Part shown: one piece after another, positions 1 to 7,102 of the stretch
How the letters are laid out: each line of letters opens with the position of its first letter
Numbering within the stretch: position 1 is the first letter of the stretch
Assembly (NCBI GenBank): GCA_013139345.1
Contig: WTAY01000245.1
Coordinates: forward strand, 1-15,439
Direction: 5' to 3'
Source: Methylophaga sp.
Lineage (GTDB): Bacteria > Pseudomonadota > Gammaproteobacteria > Nitrosococcales > Methylophagaceae
DNA: 15,439 bases
The notes under the pieces: generated by a model
Told to the model about the DNA's origin: nothing
Databases searched by the model: none
The model's input: only the letters and a program-made list of their open reading frames with translations
Position numbers and translations under genes: made by a program

Positions 1-81
1 GTTGTTGGTGCAGCTATCTACGGTGCAGATTCTCCAGCTGATTCAGCTAAAGAATTACGTGCTTTAGTTGACGCAGCATAA
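1..81 (+). CDS. hxlA: 3-hexulose-6-phosphate synthase, C-terminal end only
   Basis: Only the last 26 codons and the TAA stop are in the window; the gene begins upstream. The visible tail reads VVGAAIYGADSPADSAKELR and onward to LVDAA, which fits the end of the TIM-barrel enzyme that condenses formaldehyde with ribulose 5-phosphate to hexulose 6-phosphate, the entry step of the RuMP pathway. The fragment is too short to be certain alone. The call rests mainly on hxlB starting 11 bases after the stop, the usual partner in the same operon. The hxlB ribosome binding site overlaps this stop codon, which suggests coupled translation. Confidence 0.85.
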   Translation, partial: VVGAAIYGADSPADSAKELRALVDAA

Positions 82-92
82 GGAATAATACA

Positions 93-626
93 ATGCATCG
101 TGATCTACTCTTAAATAAAATCACTAATATCCTTGGTGATACTGATGATTCACTCGAAGCTACATTAGTTTCAATGTGTGATGATGCCAAACGCATCTTT
201 ATTACAGGCGCAGGTCGCTCAAAACTGGTTGGAAACTTCCTAGGGATGAGATTGATGCATAGTGGTTATGAAGTGTTTGTCCAAGGTGAGATTAGTACAC
301 CAAGTATCCGTGAAGGCGATTTATTAATCGTTATCTCTGGTTCAGGTGAAACAACTCAACTTGTATCATTCACTAATAAAGCCAAATCTGAAGGTGCTAA
401 AGTAGTATTAATTTGCTCTAAAGCGACCTCTACGATTGGTGATTTAGCTGACCAAACAATTCAAGTTGGTGGTAACGATAGTTTTGCTCCTACAAAGGGC
501 ATGCCTATGGGAACTATGTTTGAATTATCAACACTCATTTTCTTAGAAGCAATGGTGTCTCATCTAATCCATGAGCGCGGTATTGCTGAAGAAGAAATGC
601 GTCATCGTCACGCTAATATGGAATAA
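93..626 (+). CDS. hxlB: 6-phospho-3-hexuloisomerase (RuMP pathway)
   Basis: This gene encodes a 177-residue cytoplasmic SIS-domain protein, the usual length for 6-phospho-3-hexuloisomerase. The enzyme converts hexulose 6-phosphate to fructose 6-phosphate, the second step of formaldehyde fixation by the RuMP cycle. The sugar-phosphate binding motifs are visible: GAGRS at residues 39-43 and SGSGET at 82-87. The C-terminal helix with the HERGIAEEEMRHRHANME ending is typical of the family. The ATG at 93 is preceded by AAGGAA overlapping the hxlA stop. With hxlA upstream it forms a two-gene formaldehyde-fixing unit that closes with a strong terminator. This pair is the main reason to regard the organism as a methylotroph, although hxlAB can also serve only for formaldehyde detoxification. 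Confidence 0.93.
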   Translation: MHRDLLLNKITNILGDTDDSLEATLVSMCDDAKRIFITGAGRSKLVGNFLGMRLMHSGYEVFVQGEISTPSIREGDLLIVISGSGETTQLVSFTNKAKSEGAKVVLICSKATSTIGDLADQTIQVGGNDSFAPTKGMPMGTMFELSTLIFLEAMVSHLIHERGIAEEEMRHRHANME

Positions 627-650
627 TCACTTTTCCTGAAAAGCATTAAG

Positions 651-685
651 AAAACGAGTAGTCTTCGGACTACTCGTTTTTTTTT
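651..685 (+). terminator. Rho-independent terminator of the hxlAB operon
   Basis: A 13-bp perfect stem (651-663 with 668-680) closes on a UUCG tetraloop flanked by C and G, the extra-stable cUUCGg form. The run of nine T residues starts inside the stem (677-685). It lies 24 bases after the hxlB stop. Because the stem is perfectly paired and begins with four A residues on its 5' side, it could also work on the opposite strand, but no minus-strand gene points at it. Confidence 0.95.
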
Positions 686-708
686 GCCTAAATTTTAGTT
701 ATCAACAG

Positions 709-784
709 TTCACCACAGAGACACGAAGAGCACAGAGTTTTTATATTTATTTCGCCTCTGTGAGCTCTGTGTCTCTGTGGTGAA
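709..784. repeat. Paired inverted dispersed repeat, CACAGAG type, copy 1
   Basis: Two 29-base units face each other. The unit at 709-737 begins TTCACCACAGAGACAC and ends CACAGAG. Its near-perfect reverse complement lies at 756-784. The 18-base spacer is AT-rich. The RNA would fold into a long hairpin, but no T tract follows, so it is not a standard terminator. A second copy of the same unit lies at 12910-12972 with the arms in the opposite order. I recall similar CACAGAGACACAGAG strings between genes in other Gammaproteobacteria, but that is memory rather than a search result. Confidence 0.85.
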
Positions 785-795
785 TCTATTTGATA

Positions 796-801
796 TATAA
801 T
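796..801 (+). promoter_or_regulatory. Candidate -10 box for leuC
   Basis: A perfect TATAAT lies 34 bases before the leuC ATG. The -35 position (about 773-778) falls inside the right arm of the inverted repeat and has no good TTGACA match. A promoter is expected here because the hxlAB terminator lies upstream. The exact placement is a guess. Confidence 0.4.
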
Positions 802-835
802 ACTCAAATTCTAGAATCACAAAAACGTATCAATT

Positions 836-2239
836 ATGACAATAGTAAAAACGCTTTATGATAAATTATGGGATCAACATATTGTCCGTATGGATGAGAG
901 TGGTACAGCACTTCTCTATATTGATCGCCAGCTTGTTCACGAAGTAACTTCTCCACAAGCATTTGAAGGCTTACGCTTAGCGAATCGTGTTCCACACCGT
1001 CTTGACTCTATTTTGGCAACACCCGATCATAATGTGCCGACCAATAATCGTGAACAAGGAATTATCGATCCGGTTGCCCGCTTACAAGTCGAAACACTCG
1101 ATAAAAACTGTAAAGAATTTGGTGTAACAGAATTCAACTTAGGTGATATTCGCCAAGGTATCGTTCATGTTGTCGGCCCAGAACAAGGTGCAACATTACC
1201 CGGCATGACGGTAGTATGTGGTGACTCCCATACGTCGACGCATGGTGCTTTTGGTGCATTAGCATTTGGCATAGGTACATCTGAAGTTGAACACGTTTTA
1301 GCAACCCAATGTTTGATCCAGAAAAAAGCTAAGAACATGCTTGTTCGCGTCGATGGAAAAGTTAAAGCAGGTGTTACTGCCAAAGATATCGTATTAGCTA
1401 TTATTGGTGAATTAGGTACTGCAGGTGGAACAGGTTATACCATTGAGTTTTCAGGTGAAGCCATTCAAGCATTAAGTATGGAAGGTCGAATGACCATCTG
1501 TAATATGACGATTGAAGCAGGTTCACGAGCAGGCATTATTGCTGTAGATAATATAACGATTGATTATCTACAGGGTCGCCCTTTTGCACCCTCTGATGAT
1601 AATTGGGATAAAGCGATATCTGTATGGCGTGATTTGCATAGCGATGACGGTGCTGTCTTTGATAAAACAGTTGTACTTAAGGCCGAAGATATTAAACCCC
1701 AAGTAAGCTGGGGAACATCGCCTGAAATGGTGGTGGCTGTTGATGAAAATGTACCAGATCCTGCACAAGAAACTGATTTAGTTAAACGTAATGGCATGGA
1801 AAAAGCATTAAGCTATATGGGCCTTACTGCCAACCAAGCTATTAGTGATATTCAGCTTGATCGTGTTTTTATCGGTTCATGTACAAATTCTCGAATTGAA
1901 GATTTACGCCAAGCTGCCGCAGCCATAAAAGGTGGCAAAGTTGCTTCAACATTAAAACAAGCTTTAGTCGTACCCGGTTCAGGGCTCGTTAAACAGCAAG
2001 CAGAAAAAGAAGGCTTAGACAAACTCTTTATCGAAGCGGGCTTTGAGTGGCGTGACCCCGGTTGTTCTATGTGCTTGGCAATGAATGCCGATCGTCTAGA
2101 ATCTGGCGAGCACTGTGCCTCAACATCAAACCGTAATTTCGAAGGCCGTCAGGGCTTAGGTGGTCGAACACATCTTGTTAGCCCATCAATGGCTGCCGCT
2201 GCCGCGATTGCCGGTCACTTTGTTGATGTAACGGAATAA
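836..2239 (+). CDS. leuC: 3-isopropylmalate dehydratase, large subunit
   Basis: LeuC is the aconitase-family [4Fe-4S] subunit that, with LeuD, isomerises 2-isopropylmalate to 3-isopropylmalate in leucine synthesis. The protein has 467 residues, the usual length, and starts MTIVKTLYDKLWDQHIV as the family does. The three cluster-binding cysteines are visible: C349 in GSCTNSR, and C410 and C413 in DPGCSMC. The GDSHTSTHGAFG motif near residue 130 and the SNRNFEGRQG motif near 430 are intact. No clear Shine-Dalgarno sequence precedes the ATG. The partners leuD and leuB are not next to it: the next gene is prmB, 3 bases after the stop. The small subunit must therefore be encoded elsewhere, outside this window. 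Confidence 0.97.
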   Translation: MTIVKTLYDKLWDQHIVRMDESGTALLYIDRQLVHEVTSPQAFEGLRLANRVPHRLDSILATPDHNVPTNNREQGIIDPVARLQVETLDKNCKEFGVTEFNLGDIRQGIVHVVGPEQGATLPGMTVVCGDSHTSTHGAFGALAFGIGTSEVEHVLATQCLIQKKAKNMLVRVDGKVKAGVTAKDIVLAIIGELGTAGGTGYTIEFSGEAIQALSMEGRMTICNMTIEAGSRAGIIAVDNITIDYLQGRPFAPSDDNWDKAISVWRDLHSDDGAVFDKTVVLKAEDIKPQVSWGTSPEMVVAVDENVPDPAQETDLVKRNGMEKALSYMGLTANQAISDIQLDRVFIGSCTNSRIEDLRQAAAAIKGGKVASTLKQALVVPGSGLVKQQAEKEGLDKLFIEAGFEWRDPGCSMCLAMNADRLESGEHCASTSNRNFEGRQGLGGRTHLVSPSMAAAAAIAGHFVDVTE

Positions 2240-2242
2240 GAA

Positions 2243-3172
2243 ATGGCTTCAATTCAGCAAACAGTGCTTGATGAGCTGCATACACTACGTGATGTATTGC
2301 GTTGGACTACATCACAGTTTAATGCTGCCGAGCTATTCTATGGTCATGGTAATGTTGATGCCTTTAATGATGCATTACAACTTATTCTACATAGCCTCCA
2401 CTTACCGGCAACTGAGTTTCCAGAACTGTTTGCTGATGCTCGACTGACTCATGCTGAAAAACAAGCCATTGCTGATTTAATTGAGCGCCGTGTAGTAGAC
2501 CGAGTGCCTGTCCCCTATCTTACACATGAAGCATGGTTTGCTGGTTTACCCTTTTATGTAGATGAACGTGTTCTCATTCCTCGCTCACCCTTTGCCGAGT
2601 TAATTCAAGATCAGTTTATTCCTTGGTTGATGGAACCTGAGGCTGTGTCCAGTATTCTTGATCTCTGTACTGGTGGCGGCTGTATTGCTATTGCTTGTGC
2701 TGAAGCATTTCCAGAAGCTCAGGTTGATGCTGTTGATATCAGTTTAGATGCTCTCGATGTTGCCAAAATAAATATTAAAAAACATAGTTTAGACAATCAA
2801 GTTCATGCCATTCAATCTGATTTATGGGCAGCGCTTGATGGTAAGAAATATGATCTCATTGTCAGCAATCCACCCTATGTTGGTGCTGATGAAATGGCAA
2901 CATTACCTGAAGAATACAACCACGAGCCAACATCCGCCCTTGAAGCTGATGATAACGGCTTAGCATTGGTTGAAAGAATTCTATTAGGTGCTCATAAGTT
3001 CCTAACGCCCACAGGAATCTTATTTGTTGAAGTCGGTAATAGTGACTTTGCCGTTATGGATAAATGGCCTGAAGTTGAGTTTATGTGGTTAGATTTTGAA
3101 CATGGTGGGCATGGCGTGTTTATGTTGAACTACGAACAATGCATCAGCTTTTCACAACATTATGGCACTTAG
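2243..3172 (+). CDS. prmB: Ribosomal protein L3 N5-glutamine methyltransferase
   Basis: This is a SAM-dependent methyltransferase that modifies a glutamine of ribosomal protein L3. It has 309 residues, as in E. coli. The helical N-terminal substrate domain contains LRWTTSQFNAAELFYGHG, close to E. coli PrmB and unlike PrmC, which acts on release factors. SAM-binding motif I is DLCTGGGC at residues 140-147. The glutamine-binding NPPY motif is at 209-212. The ATG follows the leuC stop by 3 bases, and a GGAATAAGA ribosome binding site lies within the leuC end, so translation is probably coupled. Leucine synthesis and ribosome modification have no obvious link, so the pairing looks like simple co-transcription. 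It consumes SAM, whose supply genes lie later in the window. Confidence 0.95.
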   Translation: MASIQQTVLDELHTLRDVLRWTTSQFNAAELFYGHGNVDAFNDALQLILHSLHLPATEFPELFADARLTHAEKQAIADLIERRVVDRVPVPYLTHEAWFAGLPFYVDERVLIPRSPFAELIQDQFIPWLMEPEAVSSILDLCTGGGCIAIACAEAFPEAQVDAVDISLDALDVAKINIKKHSLDNQVHAIQSDLWAALDGKKYDLIVSNPPYVGADEMATLPEEYNHEPTSALEADDNGLALVERILLGAHKFLTPTGILFVEVGNSDFAVMDKWPEVEFMWLDFEHGGHGVFMLNYEQCISFSQHYGT

Positions 3173-3211
3173 CTTTATATACCCATAATTATTCAAAGTG
3201 CAGGCTATTCA

Positions 3212-3291
3212 CCCTGTCATCCCAGCATGCTTTTAGCTGGGATCTACTTAAGACAATTGATTCTCGATAAAAACACTCGAGAATGACGGGG
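3212..3291. repeat. Palindromic intergenic element with three nested stems
   Basis: The ends form a 9-bp inverted repeat with one mismatch (CCCTGTCAT at 3212-3220, ATGACGGGG at 3283-3291). Inside are two hairpins: TCCCAGC/GCTGGGA (3220-3226 and 3236-3242) and ATTCTCG/CGAGAAT (3260-3266 and 3278-3284). The whole can fold as a cruciform or clover shape. A run of seven G residues follows at 3288-3294. It sits between convergent prmB and the REC-GGDEF gene; no T tract follows on either strand. The GTCAT ends and GAGAATGAC string resemble the element at 11498-11575, so the two may be related. This looks like a small non-coding mobile (MITE or REP-like) element. Confidence 0.65.
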
Positions 3292-3331
3292 GGGTGTGTA
3301 AGAGCTGCAACTTAAATTATAATAAGTATAA

Positions 3332-4633
3332 CTATGCTTCCTCAGACTCTACTTCGCAAGTAGATACTTGATCTTGACCGGCTTCTTTAGCTTGTATCAA
3401 TGCAGTGTCTGCTAGGCTAAATAAGCTGGCTAGATCGTGTTTCTCACCCACTGACATTGTTGCTATTCCAATACTCGCTGAAATTAACGTATCTGCCGGT
3501 TTTAAGCGTTTTAGTCGAGAAGATACTCGCAACATTAAATCCATTGCAGCTTCTTTCTCACAGTTTGCTAGTAAGAAGACAAATTTCTCGCCTTTCCAAC
3601 GTGCCACCATATCTGCTTCACGCACGATTCGCTTTAACCAGATCCCTAACTCAGCGATCACGGCAAGACTCTTATCAGATCCGCTTTCCTTTTCTATCTG
3701 TTGGAAGTCATCTACTTCCAAAACAGCTAGGCTAAGAGGGCTGTTATTTCTATCAACATCACTAAAGTAACGGCCTGAAAATTCACGCAAAGAGTAACGA
3801 TTAAATAACTGTGTCGACTCATCTAACATTGCCATTCTGTTAAGAGACTGTTGTTGTGAGCGTAATTCTAATTTTATATGGTAACCATGAATTTGGTTAT
3901 AAACACGCTCGATTAGCTCTTCTTGAATGATTGGTTTTGCCACATAATCATTAATGCCTAAATGGAAGAGTTCTATTCGGCGAGATACATTGTCAAACCC
4001 CGATATGGCGATAACAGGTACATCACCATCATCACCATCCAAACGTCGAATCTTACGAACCAAGGTGACACCGCTCATCGCTCCTTCCAATATGATGTCA
4101 GTCATGACAAGATCATAACCGCCCCGCTGATAGGCTACCCATGCATCTTCAGCCCGCGTATAGGCGTCAACATCGAGTCCCATATCTATAAGGATATCAA
4201 GAAAAACACCTTGTACTGAAACAGAATCTTCTACAAATAATACTCGGCCAGTAATTGTGCGAGTTTCTCTTTTTACCAGTCGTTGAATATAGGTTTCGAG
4301 TTGATCAAGGTCCTGTTTATTGAATATATCTGTTGCACCGGCAAGCATTGCTCTTTTCAGTGTTACGGTATTATCTTCGGCTGTTAGCAGGATCAATGAC
4401 GTATGTTTGTATTCTGGCAATCCACGAATTTGGCTACAAAAATCAACCCCCGCCATATCTGGTAGGTGATAGCCCGTACATATTAGAGTAAAGTCTTGAA
4501 GCTGAGCGCTCTCCAAGCCTGCAGCTCCCGTATTTTCAATTGTGACTGTGCACCCTGCTTTTTCCAAGATATCACGCACCACATCACGAAACACAGCTGA
4601 TCCATCAACAACTAATACATTTAAACTTTTCAC
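3332..4633 (-). CDS. Response regulator, REC-REC-degenerate GGDEF
   Basis: This 433-residue soluble protein has the PleD-like order REC, REC, GGDEF. REC1 (about 5-120) has G54 where the phospho-accepting aspartate should be (CTGYHLPDM) and only one aspartate of the acidic pocket (VVDGS), so it is probably not phosphorylated. REC2 (about 130-245) is intact, with E135/D136, phospho-acceptor D179, S211 and K233. The GGDEF domain (about 265-425) has KGEKF at 347-351 in place of GGDEF/GGEEF, and the first metal-binding aspartate is E306; D308 remains. The RxxD inhibitory-site motif (R338, D341) sits the correct five residues upstream. The protein is likely a c-di-GMP-binding effector or signalling hub, not an active cyclase; this is inference. 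It starts at GTG with a GAGA upstream. It follows mutH by 41 bases and may share its transcript. No cognate histidine kinase is nearby. Confidence 0.88.
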   Translation of the reverse strand: MKSLNVLVVDGSAVFRDVVRDILEKAGCTVTIENTGAAGLESAQLQDFTLICTGYHLPDMAGVDFCSQIRGLPEYKHTSLILLTAEDNTVTLKRAMLAGATDIFNKQDLDQLETYIQRLVKRETRTITGRVLFVEDSVSVQGVFLDILIDMGLDVDAYTRAEDAWVAYQRGGYDLVMTDIILEGAMSGVTLVRKIRRLDGDDGDVPVIAISGFDNVSRRIELFHLGINDYVAKPIIQEELIERVYNQIHGYHIKLELRSQQQSLNRMAMLDESTQLFNRYSLREFSGRYFSDVDRNNSPLSLAVLEVDDFQQIEKESGSDKSLAVIAELGIWLKRIVREADMVARWKGEKFVFLLANCEKEAAMDLMLRVSSRLKRLKPADTLISASIGIATMSVGEKHDLASLFSLADTALIQAKEAGQDQVSTCEVESEEA

Positions 4634-4674
4634 TTCACATTCTCGCTTATTTTTGTATTGTAATCCTACGACTA

Positions 4675-5355
4675 TTATGCCGTAAGTAATAACAATTTAG
4701 TAAAGGAAGTTCGTAAATAAAAGCCTTTAGGATTTATAAACTCCTGCTCTCCTTGAGCAGACACACCTTTAACCAATATTCGACTATTTGCCGCTTTAGG
4801 GCGGAGTTGCATATATTCACCTTCTTTCGCTGTAATGTCCGCTTGCTCACCCAAAACGATGCGATCCATCAGCTCTTCCCAGTCACGCTTTAAAATAGCA
4901 TCTTGCTCTTCACTCGGCCGCCACAGCCATGCATTACCGACATAACGTTCAGCTAAAGGTATATCAGGGTCAGCTTCGACAGGCACCCATAAAACATGTG
5001 ATAACTTACGTCTCACCCAACTATCTTGCCAAATGAGTTCACCACTTTGCCGCATTGACACCGTACAAACATACGTGGACTCTTTTGGCTGACCTAAGGC
5101 ATTAAGAGGCATTGTCTTCATTTCAATGCCTAAGCCCATAAAATCTGGCTCAGCTTGATTCCCAGCATCAGCCCCTAAGTATGATTCCAGCAACATTCCA
5201 ACCCACCCCTTATGTCGCTGTAAATTTTCTGGCACATCAATCTTTAATTCGGCCGCGATCTGGCCCAATGTCTTACCCGCCAAAATTTGGCAACGTTGCA
5301 TGAGTTCATCTTGAGTCTGCGGCGGTAAAATAGTACTTTTAGGCGTATTGTTCAT
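4675..5355 (-). CDS. mutH: DNA mismatch repair endonuclease MutH
   Basis: MutH nicks the unmethylated strand at hemimethylated GATC sites when activated by MutL, directing repair to the new strand after replication. The 226-residue protein has the usual length and the restriction-enzyme-like catalytic pattern D-x6-ExK: D71, E78 and K80 in PDFMGLGIEMKTMP. The N-terminal GWVGMLLESYLG block (50-61) and the C-terminal NPKGFYLRTSFT block are also typical. MutH normally occurs with Dam methylase, so GATC methylation is expected in this organism, though dam is not in the window. It is divergent from yadG across 47 bases, and the response regulator follows it on the same strand. Confidence 0.95.
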   Translation of the reverse strand: MNNTPKSTILPPQTQDELMQRCQILAGKTLGQIAAELKIDVPENLQRHKGWVGMLLESYLGADAGNQAEPDFMGLGIEMKTMPLNALGQPKESTYVCTVSMRQSGELIWQDSWVRRKLSHVLWVPVEADPDIPLAERYVGNAWLWRPSEEQDAILKRDWEELMDRIVLGEQADITAKEGEYMQLRPKAANSRILVKGVSAQGEQEFINPKGFYLRTSFTKLLLLTA

Positions 5356-5402
5356 CTAAGCATGATAACCTAGGATGCTTTATTCTGCTTAGACTAACGC
5401 CT
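5356..5402. promoter_or_regulatory. Short divergent mutH/yadG intergenic region
   Basis: These 47 bases must hold the start signals of both divergent genes unless promoters lie in the coding regions. Inverted repeats are visible: AAGCAT at 5358-5363 with ATGCTT at 5375-5380, and CTAAGC at 5356-5361 with GCTTAG at 5387-5392. CCTAGG at 5369-5374 is a 6-bp palindrome. TATTCT at 5381-5386 could be a weak -10 box for yadG. No confident -35 box is seen in either direction. Confidence 0.3.
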
Positions 5403-6326
5403 GTGAAAGCACTCTCTATTAATAATTTAACAAAGACCTATAGCAATGGCTTTAATGCATTAAAAGGTATTAGCCTGCATGTTGAACAAGGTGACTTCTT
5501 TGCCCTGCTCGGCCCGAATGGTGCTGGTAAGTCGACAACAATTGGCATTATCACTTCTTTAGTCACCAAGTCATCTGGTCAAGTCTCCGTATTTGGTACG
5601 GATTTAGATAGTGCCCCAGAAGTTGCTAAGTCACATATTGGTTTAGTGCCACAAGAATTTAACTTTAATGGTTTTGAACAGGTTAAACATATCCTCATCA
5701 CCCAAGCGGGCTATTACGGCATGCCAGCAAAGGTAGCCGAACCTCGTGCTGATGAGTTACTGCTCCAATTAGGTTTATGGGAAAAACGTCATACTCCAGC
5801 TCGAGCGCTTTCTGGAGGTATGAAACGTCGACTAATGATTGCTAGAGCGTTAGTTCACAAGCCTCAATTATTAATTCTAGATGAGCCTACTGCAGGGGTA
5901 GATATTGAGCTTCGTCGTTCAATGTGGACTTTCTTACAAGATATTAATGAACAAGGCACAACCATCATTCTTACCACACATTATTTGGAAGAAGCTGAAA
6001 ACCTATGCCGTAACATTGCCATTATCGACAAAGGCAAGATCATTGAAAACACGGATATGAAGTCACTATTAAACCGCTTAGATAAAGAAACTTTTATCCT
6101 TTATTTAAGCGAGGATTTAAAACCCAACTTTGAGTTAAAAGGCATCAGCTACAAACAAATTGATGACACCACACTAGAAGTCGAGATTAATCGAAATGAA
6201 GGCCTTAACCACTTATTTTCTCTTCTCAACCAACAAAAAATCAACGTATCTAGTATGAAAAACAAAGCTAACCGTTTAGAAGAACTATTCCTAAGCCTAG
6301 TCGAAAAATCTGAGGCGACATTATGA
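5403..6326 (+). CDS. yadG: ABC exporter ATP-binding protein, YadG type
   Basis: This 307-residue protein is the ATPase of an ABC-2 export system. Walker A is GPNGAGKST (37-45), the signature is LSGGMKRR (136-143), Walker B ends at D160/E161 in LLILDEPTAGVD, and the switch histidine is H193 in TTHYLEEAE. Long stretches such as LVPQEFNFN, DIELRRSMW and NKANRLEELF match what I remember of E. coli YadG, including the C-terminal extension after about residue 220. The start is GTG at 5403; no ATG is suitably placed and the Shine-Dalgarno is weak. It overlaps the yadH start by four bases (ATGA). The exported substrate is not known for this family. Confidence 0.92.
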   Translation: MKALSINNLTKTYSNGFNALKGISLHVEQGDFFALLGPNGAGKSTTIGIITSLVTKSSGQVSVFGTDLDSAPEVAKSHIGLVPQEFNFNGFEQVKHILITQAGYYGMPAKVAEPRADELLLQLGLWEKRHTPARALSGGMKRRLMIARALVHKPQLLILDEPTAGVDIELRRSMWTFLQDINEQGTTIILTTHYLEEAENLCRNIAIIDKGKIIENTDMKSLLNRLDKETFILYLSEDLKPNFELKGISYKQIDDTTLEVEINRNEGLNHLFSLLNQQKINVSSMKNKANRLEELFLSLVEKSEATL

Positions 6327-7102
6327 CCAGTCAAATATCTCAGCGCTGGGTGGCTTTTAATACCTTACTCACCCGTGAAGTACGCCGCTTTATTCGTATT
6401 TGGCCACAAACGTTGCTCCCACCAGCGATTACGATGACCTTATATTTCATTATATTTGGTAATTTAATTGGTAGTAGAATCGGTGAGATGGGTGGCTTTA
6501 GCTATATGGAGTATATAGCCCCTGGCATCATTATGATGTCAGTCATTAACAATGCCTATGCCAATGTGGCATCTTCATTTTATAGTGCTAAATTTCAAAG
6601 CCATATTGAAGAATTATTGGTTGCTCCTATACCGAATGTTCTTATTTTGGCAGGTTACGTTGCAGGGGGAACAGCTCGTGGCCTCTGTGTTGGACTGATT
6701 GTTACAATCGTCTCGCTATTCTTTACATCAATAGAAATTCAACATCTATTAGTCACTATTAGCATGGTGGTGCTTAGTGCCGTCATGTTTGCTTTAGGGG
6801 GCTTTATCAATGCAATTTATGCGCGAAGCTTTGATGAGATCTCGATCATTCCAACCTTTATCCTGACACCTATGACCTACCTCGGTGGCGTATTCTATTC
6901 AATCAGTTTATTACCAGAATTTTGGCAAAACGTATCGCTTCTGAACCCAATTCTCTATATGGTCAATGCCTTCCGCTTTGGCATGCTAGGCGTATCTGAT
7001 ATTGCAGTTGAGATAGCCTTTGCAATCATTCTAGTGTGTATCGCAGGCTTAACTAGTTTTGCACTTTATTTACTCAATAAAGGCACTGGCATCCGGAACT
7101 AA
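6323..7102 (+). CDS. yadH: ABC-2 type exporter permease, YadH type
   Basis: This gene encodes a 259-residue inner-membrane permease with about six hydrophobic segments, near residues 27-46, 60-80, 108-130, 138-160, 170-192 and 228-250. The blocks TLYFIIFGNLIGSRIG, NAYANVASSF, EELLVAPIP and PMTYLGGVFYS are typical of YadH. Translation is coupled to yadG through an ATGA overlap. The two proteins should form a 2+2 export complex. Its last 33 bases overlap the end of dusA on the other strand, so the C-terminal residues NKGTGIRN are encoded antisense to the dusA 3' end. Confidence 0.92.
   Translation: MTSQISQRWVAFNTLLTREVRRFIRIWPQTLLPPAITMTLYFIIFGNLIGSRIGEMGGFSYMEYIAPGIIMMSVINNAYANVASSFYSAKFQSHIEELLVAPIPNVLILAGYVAGGTARGLCVGLIVTIVSLFFTSIEIQHLLVTISMVVLSAVMFALGGFINAIYARSFDEISIIPTFILTPMTYLGGVFYSISLLPEFWQNVSLLNPILYMVNAFRFGMLGVSDIAVEIAFAIILVCIAGLTSFALYLLNKGTGIRN

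Noticed and set aside
709..784. The inverted repeat as a Rho-independent terminator, or as a CRISPR-like repeat
   Set aside because: No T tract follows the stem, the hxlAB terminator already lies upstream, and there are only two inverted units, with no direct repeats or spacers.
1165..1797. Open frames on the minus strand inside leuC (1165-1383, 1564-1797)
   Set aside because: They lie wholly within a well-conserved gene, have no recognisable family features and no ribosome binding site.
3405..3770. Plus-strand open frames up to 121 codons within the REC-GGDEF gene
   Set aside because: The minus-strand frame encodes clear domains with recognisable residues; the antisense translations show nothing.
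3332..4633. Active diguanylate cyclase
   Set aside because: The signature reads KGEKF instead of GG(D/E)EF and one metal-binding aspartate is replaced, so activity should not be assumed.
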